Shown here piece by piece: positions 1 through 7,171 of a DNA stretch of 32,658 nucleotides (positions are counted from its first letter, which is position 1; the number at the start of each line of letters is the position of its first letter). Both the position numbers and the translations under genes were made by a program. Under the pieces are notes generated by a model. The model saw only the letters and a program-made list of their open reading frames with translations, searched no databases and was not told where the DNA came from. The stretch comes from Bifidobacteriaceae bacterium. Lineage in GTDB: Bacteria; Actinomycetota; Actinomycetes; Actinomycetales; WQXJ01. The DNA lies in contig JAIROU010000314.1 of the NCBI GenBank assembly GCA_031257375.1, positions 1 to 32,658 of the forward strand, given 5' to 3'.

Positions 1-1
1 C

Positions 2-604
2 GCGGAGCTTTTCGAGAGCCTTGGGCCGGGTGTTGTGGGCGGGATCGCGCTGGCTTTGATCTGCCTGGCGCTGGCCGCCAACCTGGTCGCCTGGATGGTC
101 GCCTACCTGGCCGGACCCGGCTTCGCGGTTGGGGCCGGGACGGCCTTCACGCCCTTCGAGACGGTCGGGGGCGTCGAACCGGCCCTGCCGCTGTTCGGGT
201 TGCTGCCCGCGGCCGAGCCGCCGGGATGGGCCGGGGCGGTGGTCTTGGTCCCGGCCCTGGCCGGATTGGCGGCGGCCTGGTGGTCGCTGCGCCGTTTGGG
301 CCTGGTCTGGTGGCGGCAGTTGATCGGCGGCCAGTTGGCCGCCTTGATGGCGGCGGCCGGATTGGGCGCCTTGGTGGCCTTGGCCGGGGGCGCGGCCGGA
401 CCCGGCCGCCTGGCCGAGGTCGGCGCGCCGCTCTGGCCCCTGGCCGGATGGCTCTGGCTGGAACTGGGTCTCGGCGCGGCGGCCGGGTCGGTGCTGGCGG
501 CCCGGCCGTGGCGGCGGGCGGACGCATTGCTGGTCGGCGGGTCGGCGGCGGGCGAGCCCCTGGCTGGCGGGGGTGCGGCGGCCGGGCACTCGGCATCGGG
601 ATAG
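2..604 (+). CDS. C-terminal part of DUF6350-type integral membrane protein (5' truncated by window edge)
   Basis: Frame open from base 2 (AELFESLGPGVVGGIALALICLALAANLVAWMVAYLAGPGFAVGAGTAFTPFETVGG...LPLFGLLP). Hydrophobic segments plus the PGFAVGxGT...PLPLxxLLP pattern that I associate with actinobacterial DUF6350 proteins, commonly encoded next to purN. Confidence 0.7.
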   Translation, partial: AELFESLGPGVVGGIALALICLALAANLVAWMVAYLAGPGFAVGAGTAFTPFETVGGVEPALPLFGLLPAAEPPGWAGAVVLVPALAGLAAAWWSLRRLGLVWWRQLIGGQLAALMAAAGLGALVALAGGAAGPGRLAEVGAPLWPLAGWLWLELGLGAAAGSVLAARPWRRADALLVGGSAAGEPLAGGGAAAGHSASG

Positions 605-605
605 G

Positions 606-1104
606 GAGCACGGCCAGCCCGGAAGAGTCGATGCCGTCGACCGCCCGAACGGCCCCGCTCACCAAGGCGGCATCGGCGTCGAAAACCTGCCTGTAATCGC
701 CCACGGCGGTGTTGCCGGGCACGCACGGCGGGTCGATGGGGAACGGGGAGCGGCTGTTCAGGTAGAGCGGCCTCCCATAGTCCTGCAGCTGCCACATGCC
801 TGGCGCCTGAATCTGGCGCCTGAATCTGGCGCCAATCCCCGGAGGCGTCAGCCAAATCCGGGGCAGTCGCGAGGGACGGGCTGTGGCGGAACTCCCTAAC
901 GCCGTTCAGGATCAGGGCGGGAAGATCGGTGCGAAAAAAACGAGCGCGTGGCGGCATGGCCCCCAGGCAACCCTTGGCCCAAGCCATTGCTCCAGCGTGA
1001 ACTGATCCGCAGGGGCCGTGGATCAACCCCTGCCAAGGCTGTCACCAGGAGACACGCGCAACGGCGGCGCCTGCGTGCTTGCGGTGGCACTGGCCGGGAG
1101 GCAT
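606..1104 (-). pseudogene. Truncated, frameshifted remnant of a GH2 beta-galactosidase 5' end
   Basis: Minus-strand pieces PPRARFFRTDLPALILNGVREFRHSPSLATAPDLADASGDWRQIQAP and MWQLQDYGRPLYLNSRSPFPIDPPCVPGNTAVGDYRQVFDADAALVSGAVRAVDGIDSSGLAVL align with the N-terminus of the intact GH2 at 3895. A 13-bp tandem duplication separates the two frames; homology stops at about 606. Confidence 0.88.
801..833. repeat. 13-bp tandem duplication TGGCGCCTGAATC x2 plus partial third copy (TGGCGCC)
   Basis: Read directly: TGGCGCCTGAATC TGGCGCCTGAATC TGGCGCC. Removing one unit restores ...DWRQIQAPGMWQLQDYGRP... on the minus strand. Confidence 0.95.
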
Positions 1105-1106
1105 GG

Positions 1107-1145
1107 CCCCTTTGGAACTCAATTATTCATAATGATAGCATTAAC
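1107..1145 (-). promoter_or_regulatory. Island 5' element, copy A (upstream of GH2 remnant)
   Basis: Reverse complement TTAATGCTATCATTATGAATAATTGAGTTCCAAAGGGGCC-ATG; shared with copies B and C. Confidence 0.7.
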
Positions 1146-1514
1146 GACTATGAGTCAGATTGCCGTGGCCTCTGCCCCAGGTTAATTGCGGATGCGCGCG
1201 TGCCCTGAGGCACAGCCCCCAAGCGACGACGCTGCCCTGCCCGATCTGCGGCCCGGCCGGCTGGGCGCGACCGTCCTCACGCCGGACCCGGGCCGGTGGC
1301 CGCCGAACCCGTGGGAGTCTTCGCGTTCGGGGACCACCGCAGCCAATTGCGCCCAGACGGGCTGAGGGTGGATGATCGTGCGGCGGACTTCGGCGCTCCC
1401 GGGGGAGGACGAGCGGACTTGACGCCTATTCGTCTACCAAGAACCCATCTGCACCCATCACCACCCGCCCTTAGAAAATCCCATCGACGCGATCCTCAAG
1501 GAGATTTGATTGAA

Positions 1515-3491
1515 ATGACCGAATACCACGTGGCGAAGACCGGGGACGATGGCGCTTCAGGCACCGCCGCCCAGCCGTTCTTGACCATCGGCCGCGCCGC
1601 CAAGGCAGCCCAGGCGGGCGACGATGTGGTGGTCCACCGGGGCGTCTACCGGGAATGGGTGGCACCGGAGAACCCCGGCCTGTCGAACCAGCGGCGGATC
1701 ACCTTCACGGCAGCCCCGGGAGAACATGTGGCGATTAAGGGCTCCGAGCCCGTGACAGGCTGGACGCCAGAACGCGCCGGGGTTTGGCGGGTCACGGTCG
1801 ACAACGCCTTGTTTGGGGACTTCAACCCGTTTGCCCAGGAGGTCCAGGGCGATTGGCTGGTGCGGCCTGGCCACTCGGACATGCCCAAACACCTGGGCGA
1901 TGTGTACCTGAACGGCCGGAGCCTGTACGAGGCCTCCAGCCCGCAGGAAGTGGCGACGCCGCCCCGCCGCGAGACTGCCATGGATGATTGCACCGGTCTA
2001 GAGCGGCCGGCAGCGGACCCCGATTGGAGCCAGCGGGTGTGGCACGCGCGAGTCGAGGAAGCGGCAACCACCATTTGGGCCAACTTTGGCGCCGCCAACC
2101 CCAACACGGAACTGGTGGAGATCAATGTGCGGCGCTCCGTTTTCTATCCCCGCTTGACGGGCCGCGACTACATAACCGTGCGGGGATTCGAGTTGGCCCA
2201 GGCGGCCTGCCCATGGGCGCCGCCCACCGCTGACCAAACCGCGCTGATCGGCCCCAATTGGGCCAAGGGCTGGATCATCGAAGACAACGACATCCACGAC
2301 GCCAAAGGTTCCGCGGTCTCGATTGGCAAAGAGGCCTCCACAGGCGACAATTTCTACACCCGCAGGCGCGACAAGCCGGGCTACCAGTACCAGCTCGAGT
2401 CCGTGTTGGCGGCGCGGGGAATCGGCTGGTCGCGGGAGCGGATCGGATCGCACGTGATCCGGCGCAACCTGATCCACCATTGCGGGCAGAACGGCATTGT
2501 GGGCCACCTGGGCTGCGTGTTCTCGCAAATCTATGACAACCGCATCTGGGCCATCGCGCTGAAGCGGGAGTTCTTTGGCCACGAGATCGCGGGAATCAAA
2601 CTGCACGCCCCCATCGACGTGGAAATCAGGCACAACCTGATACACGACTGCACTCTGGGCATCTGGCTGGACTGGCAGGCGCAAGGCGTCCGTGTCACAG
2701 CCAATGTGCTGCACGCCAACTCGCGCGACCTGTTTGTGGAGGTCAGCCACGGGCCGTACACGGTGGACCACAATATCTTTGGCTCGGCCGCCTCGGTTGA
2801 GGTGCTGTCCCAGGGCGGCGCCTTTGTGGGAAACCTGATCTGCGGCACGCTGCGCCTGGAGGCGGTGATGGACCGTGCCACCCCCTATCACTGGCCGCAC
2901 TCCACGCAAGTCAAGGGCTATGCGGTGGTCCGCGGCGGCGACGACCGCTGGATCGGCAACATCTTCTTGGGCTCTGGCGGCGATCCCGATGACGCGTCTG
3001 CGGCTTACAACCCGGACGGCCCCTTCATTGTTGACGCATCCTACGGCACCGCCCGGTACGCCGGCCATCCCGGCACGTTCAAGGACTATGTCGCTGCCGT
3101 GACGTCGCTGCACGGCGATTGGGAAGTTGTCAAGGGGCTGAAGCAGCCGGTCTACCTGCGGCAGAACCTCTACCTGGGCAACGCGGCGGCCTCTCCAACC
3201 GAAGAGGGCGCCAATTTCAGCGCCGGCCCGGCCACGGTGTCGCTGCACCAGGAGGCCGATGCCGTCTGGCTGGCCGCCCAGCTCCCGCCTGAGTTGGGCG
3301 ACATGGCCGTGCCGGTCCAATCGACGGCCACGTTGGGGCGGACCCTGGTGGTGGATGCGGATTTCGAGGCGCCGGACGGCTCTGCCCTGGTGCTGGACAC
3401 CGACCTGGTGGGCGCGCAGGCCATCGGCGCATCGGTCCCCGGCCCGGTGTTCGCGCTGCGGTGCGGCCCCAACCGGATCCGCGTCTGGTAG
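1515..3491 (+). CDS. Right-handed parallel beta-helix glycoside hydrolase, GH120-type beta-xylosidase
   Basis: Start ATG at 1515 with AAGGAG upstream. The translation (EYHVAKTGDDGASGTAAQPFLTIGRAA..., DVYLNGRSLYE, LIGPNWAKGWIIEDNDIHDAKGSAVSIGKEA, ALKREFFGHEIAGIKLHAPIDVEIRHNLIHDCTLGIWLDW) closely resembles the Thermoanaerobacterium XylC/GH120 sequence as I recall it. No signal peptide. Confidence 0.82.
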   Translation: MTEYHVAKTGDDGASGTAAQPFLTIGRAAKAAQAGDDVVVHRGVYREWVAPENPGLSNQRRITFTAAPGEHVAIKGSEPVTGWTPERAGVWRVTVDNALFGDFNPFAQEVQGDWLVRPGHSDMPKHLGDVYLNGRSLYEASSPQEVATPPRRETAMDDCTGLERPAADPDWSQRVWHARVEEAATTIWANFGAANPNTELVEINVRRSVFYPRLTGRDYITVRGFELAQAACPWAPPTADQTALIGPNWAKGWIIEDNDIHDAKGSAVSIGKEASTGDNFYTRRRDKPGYQYQLESVLAARGIGWSRERIGSHVIRRNLIHHCGQNGIVGHLGCVFSQIYDNRIWAIALKREFFGHEIAGIKLHAPIDVEIRHNLIHDCTLGIWLDWQAQGVRVTANVLHANSRDLFVEVSHGPYTVDHNIFGSAASVEVLSQGGAFVGNLICGTLRLEAVMDRATPYHWPHSTQVKGYAVVRGGDDRWIGNIFLGSGGDPDDASAAYNPDGPFIVDASYGTARYAGHPGTFKDYVAAVTSLHGDWEVVKGLKQPVYLRQNLYLGNAAASPTEEGANFSAGPATVSLHQEADAVWLAAQLPPELGDMAVPVQSTATLGRTLVVDADFEAPDGSALVLDTDLVGAQAIGASVPGPVFALRCGPNRIRVW

Positions 3492-3721
3492 CGCAAGAGA
3501 TGGGCGGTGTCCGGCCCGCTCAACGATGTGGAACCGTTCCGCGTCCGGGGCAACCAACCCTATAAGCCGCCGGGCGGCCCCGGGGGAGAGAGTCAAGACG
3601 GACCGGCGCGAGCCAGGCATTTGGCCGAGTTGGTGGCGGCGAGGTTGACGACCCCGGTGCGGGTGCCTGGCGTGGAGGAGAAACGGCGCGGGACGTGGTC
3701 AGGTGCCGGGAGGATGCCTGC

Positions 3722-3730
3722 GGGGGGGGG
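3722..3730. repeat. G9 homopolymer tract
   Basis: cctgcGGGGGGGGGtgtcc, 5' of the GH2 promoter. Confidence 0.85.
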
Positions 3731-3809
3731 TGTCCAGGTTCACCCGAGGTCGGGGTTCATGGATAACCCATCCCTTCCTGTTGCCTCGTTGTCAACCCTC
3801 CGCTCTCTC

Positions 3810-3838
3810 TTGACGCGCGGGGGCGTTATTGGTACTCT
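3810..3838 (+). promoter_or_regulatory. Sigma-70-like promoter for GH2 gene (TTGACG-N17-TACTCT)
   Basis: TTGACG at 3810-3815, 17-bp spacer, TACTCT at 3833-3838, about 57 bp upstream of the likely start codon. Confidence 0.55.
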
Positions 3839-3848
3839 CGCGTTGAGG

Positions 3849-3890
3849 CATTTAGGCCATCATTATGAAAAATATGGTTCCAAAGAGGGG
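3849..3890 (+). promoter_or_regulatory. Island 5' element, copy B (upstream of intact GH2)
   Basis: CATTTAGGCCATCATTATGAAAAATATGGTTCCAAAGAGGGG-ATCAATG; shared with copies A and C; the distal end acts as the Shine-Dalgarno. Confidence 0.7.
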
Positions 3891-3894
3891 ATCA

Positions 3895-6800
3895 ATGGGC
3901 GGTAGGCAGACCAATTCGCGTGGGCAAATGGCACCCAGGCGCTGCGGCGCGCGCACGACCTGCGGCGGCGGCGTCGCGACGGGTCAGCCCGGATGGCTGG
4001 AGGCGAAGGCCTCGCGCGGGGCGTTGGCCCCCAGGGCGCGGTTCCGCGCGGATCTGCCCGCGTTGAGCTTGAACGGCGCGTGGGAGTTCCGCCACAGCCC
4101 CAGCTTGGCGGCGGCCCCGGGGCCCGGCGACCCGGCGAGGGAGTGGCGGGCTGTCGCGGTGCCGGGGATGTGGCAGTTGCAGGGCTTCGGGCGGCCGGTC
4201 TACTTGAACTCCCGTTACCCGTTCCCGGTCGATCCGCCCCGCGTGCCGGACGCCAACGGGATCGGCGATTACAGGCTGGTGTTCGACGCGGATCCGGTGT
4301 TCTTGGGCGGCGCGGTGCTGGCCTTCGACGGGATCGACTCTACCGGGCTGGTCGCGCTCAACGGCGAGGTCTTGGGTTGGACCAAGGGCTCGCGCCTGAC
4401 TCATGAGTTCGATGTGGCGGGCCTGCTGCGCGAGCGCGGCAATGTGCTGGAGGTCCGGGTCGCCCAGTTCAACGCCGGCTCATACCTGGAGGCGCAGGAC
4501 CAGTGGCGCCTCAGCGGGATCTTCCGGGACGTGGCGCTGTTGGCCGCCCCGCCCGCCTTCCCGCGCGACATTGCCGTCCAAGCCGATTACGACCCGCGCA
4601 CCGGGGATTGCCTGGTGTCGGTCCGGGTGGAGGGCGCCGTCGGGCGGCCCGCCGCTGTCACGGCAGCGTTGGACGGGCGGCCGGTCCGGGTGGACGGGGA
4701 GGCGCACGGGATCGGCCGCTTGGAGCCTTGGACGGCGGAGCGGCCGGTGCTGCACGAGTTGCTTGTCAGCGCCGGCGGCCACGAGGCGGTGATCCCGGTG
4801 GGCTTCCGCCGCGTCGAGGTGGCGGGCGGGCTGTTCCGGGTGAACGGGCGCCCGATCCGTTTCAAGGGCGTCAACCGCCACGATTTCGACGCCCGGAGGG
4901 GACGCGCCCAGGACGCGGCCGCGATCGAGCGGGATCTGGTGTTGATGAAGCGGGCGGGGATCAACGCGATCCGGACCAGCCACTACCCGCCGCAGCCGGC
5001 GTTGTTGGACGCGGCAGACCGGCTGGGCTTTTGGGTGGTCGAGGAGTGCGACGTGGAGACCCACGGCTTCGAGGGCCTGGGCTGGGCGGGCAACCCGGCG
5101 GACGATCTGTCCTGGGAGGCGGCCATCGTGGAGCGGGTGGCCCGGATGGTGGGTCGGGACCGGAACCACCCGTCGGTGGTGATGTGGTCTTTGGGCAACG
5201 AGTCCGGCGCGGGGCGCTGCCTGCGGGCGGCCTATGACTGGTGCCGCGCCCAGGACCCGTCCCGCCCGGTCCATTACGAGGGCGACCGTTCGTACGAGTA
5301 CTCGGACGTGGTCTCGCACATGTACACGCCGGTGGCCCAGTTGGCGGATATCGTCCGGGGCGTGGAGCCGGACCGGGCGTTGGACCCGTTCCCGAACGGC
5401 GCCGTGGTGGGCCCGGTGGACAAGCCGTTCGTCTTGTGCGAGTACGCGCACGCGATGGGCGCGGGCCCGGGCGGCCTGGCGGATTACGAGGCGTTGTTCG
5501 ACGCTTGGCCAAGGTTGCAGGGCGGGTTTGTCTGGCAGTGGCAGGACCAGAACCTGGTGGCGCGCGCCGCTGACGGCCGGGAGTACCTGGCCTACGGCGG
5601 GGACTTCGGCGACGAGTTCTCCGACGCGGCCTCTGGCAACGGGTTGACCAGGGCTTTTCGCGAGACGCCCGCCGGCCCGGCCGCCTGGGAGGACGTGGCG
5701 AAGCCGGGCCTGGCGGATTACGCGGCCGTGATCGCCGCGTTCCGGGTCGAGGTCGCCGCCGACGGCAGCGGTTGCGTTGTGACGAACCGCCAAGATTTCG
5801 CCGATGCCGCCGGGTGCCGTCTGCGGTGGCGGCGGGATGGCGCCTCGGGGCAGTTGGCCGGTGGCGTCATCCCGCTGGGCGGCGACCCGGGGGCCGGGAC
5901 CGGCCTGGAGGTGGCCTTGCCGGCGGCGGCCCGTCTGGGCGCCGAGGGCGCCGCCGGGGCGGGCGGCGCGTCCGGCGGCGCGAGCCGCGACCGGGGCGGC
6001 GCCGACCGGGGCGAGGTGCTCACGGTGGTGGTGGAGGCCGAGTACCCGTGGTGGGACGGCTTCGTGCCGCTGGGCGTGGGCCAGGCCGCCCGCGGCCTGG
6101 ACGGCGCCGACCCCGAGGCGCCGCTGGTGGTTGGTGTGGCGCTGGCGACCGGGGCGGCGGAGGCGGGACTCCGGCCGGGTGCTGTGCGGGCGGGCGACCG
6201 GGGGCCGGCGGGCGAAGTGGCGACTGGCGCGGCATCGGCGGGCGGGTCGGCTCCCTGGGAGGCGGCGTTTGCCGGCGGGCTGCTGGAAACCTTGGGGGGT
6301 GTCCCGCTGACTGGCCCGCGGTTGGGCTTGTGGCGGGCGCCGACCGACAACGACTTGGGTGTTCTAATCCAGGCCGCGGACAGCGCGTTGTTCGAGCGGG
6401 CGGGTTTGAGCCGCCTGATGCGGACCACGTTGAGCCAGGACCTGGGAGGCGGCGGGCTGGCGACAACGGTGCGGGAGTCCCCGATGGGCGCGGATTTCGG
6501 CGTGGAGCTGGTGTGCCGCTGGGCCGGGGTTCCCGGGGGCGCGCGCCTGCGGGCGGACGCCGCGCCTTACGGCCCCTGGCCGGCGGACGCGGTCTGGGCG
6601 CGGGTCGGACTGGATTTCGAGCTGCCGGGCTGCGGTGTGGACGCGCCGGTGCGGTGGCGGGGCCTTGGGCCGGGCCCGGCGGGGCCGGACAGCGGCGGGG
6701 CCGCCCTGTGGGGCTGGCACCGCTCCACCGTGGCGAACTGGCAGGTCAACTACTCCCGGCCGCAAGATGGCGGCGTCCGGGGCGGCGTCACCGAATTGGC

Positions 6801-7065
6801 GATCGGCCTGCCCCAAGGTCGCGTCTTGGTGGTCGTCAGCCGCCGCCCGTTGTGGGTGTCACTGCGCCCGTGGACGGACTTGGAGTTGAGCCGCGCCGCC
6901 CACCCGCACGAGCTACCCGCGACGGACCGGCTGGTGTTGCACCTTGACGCGGCCGAGCACGGCCTGGGCACGGGCTCGTGCGGGCAGTCCACCTGGCCGC
7001 CGCACCGGCTCCACCCGGTCGCCGTGGCCTGGGACTTGCGGTTGGCGGTGCTCCAACCCGGCTGA
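3895..7065 (+). CDS. GH2 beta-galactosidase (LacZ-like)
   Basis: GVNRHDF..., RTSHYPPQPALLDAADRLGFWVVEECDVETHGF, VVMWSLGNESGAG (acid/base), FVLCEYAHAMGAGPGGL (nucleophile), GGFVWQWQDQ; C-terminal beta-galactosidase small-chain domain. Start chosen at 3895 because AAAGAGGGG precedes it. Gly/Ala-rich linker near 5935-6015. Confidence 0.92.
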   Translation: MGGRQTNSRGQMAPRRCGARTTCGGGVATGQPGWLEAKASRGALAPRARFRADLPALSLNGAWEFRHSPSLAAAPGPGDPAREWRAVAVPGMWQLQGFGRPVYLNSRYPFPVDPPRVPDANGIGDYRLVFDADPVFLGGAVLAFDGIDSTGLVALNGEVLGWTKGSRLTHEFDVAGLLRERGNVLEVRVAQFNAGSYLEAQDQWRLSGIFRDVALLAAPPAFPRDIAVQADYDPRTGDCLVSVRVEGAVGRPAAVTAALDGRPVRVDGEAHGIGRLEPWTAERPVLHELLVSAGGHEAVIPVGFRRVEVAGGLFRVNGRPIRFKGVNRHDFDARRGRAQDAAAIERDLVLMKRAGINAIRTSHYPPQPALLDAADRLGFWVVEECDVETHGFEGLGWAGNPADDLSWEAAIVERVARMVGRDRNHPSVVMWSLGNESGAGRCLRAAYDWCRAQDPSRPVHYEGDRSYEYSDVVSHMYTPVAQLADIVRGVEPDRALDPFPNGAVVGPVDKPFVLCEYAHAMGAGPGGLADYEALFDAWPRLQGGFVWQWQDQNLVARAADGREYLAYGGDFGDEFSDAASGNGLTRAFRETPAGPAAWEDVAKPGLADYAAVIAAFRVEVAADGSGCVVTNRQDFADAAGCRLRWRRDGASGQLAGGVIPLGGDPGAGTGLEVALPAAARLGAEGAAGAGGASGGASRDRGGADRGEVLTVVVEAEYPWWDGFVPLGVGQAARGLDGADPEAPLVVGVALATGAAEAGLRPGAVRAGDRGPAGEVATGAASAGGSAPWEAAFAGGLLETLGGVPLTGPRLGLWRAPTDNDLGVLIQAADSALFERAGLSRLMRTTLSQDLGGGGLATTVRESPMGADFGVELVCRWAGVPGGARLRADAAPYGPWPADAVWARVGLDFELPGCGVDAPVRWRGLGPGPAGPDSGGAALWGWHRSTVANWQVNYSRPQDGGVRGGVTELAIGLPQGRVLVVVSRRPLWVSLRPWTDLELSRAAHPHELPATDRLVLHLDAAEHGLGTGSCGQSTWPPHRLHPVAVAWDLRLAVLQPG

Positions 7066-7100
7066 CGCGGACGGCGGCCCGCGGCCGCGCCTGGCTTGGC

Positions 7101-7120
7101 GCGGGGCGGCGCCGCCCCGC
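7101..7120. repeat. Perfect 20-bp palindrome between GH2 and GH95-like genes
   Basis: GCGGGGCGGCGCCGCCCCGC. Confidence 0.8.
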
Positions 7121-7171
7121 GGCGGACAACAACCAAGAAGGAAGAAGCAAGCAAGAAAGGTAAGGACAACA

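Noticed and set aside
1998-3620. 540-aa minus-strand ORF antisense to the GH120 gene
   Set aside because: Arises from high-GC codon-position bias opposite a confidently identified gene; translation has no recognisable domain and is rich in R/P/G/H.
3507-3905. 132-aa ORF between GH120 and GH2
   Set aside because: Runs through the promoter and 5' element of the GH2 gene; no homology recognised, so treated as noncoding.
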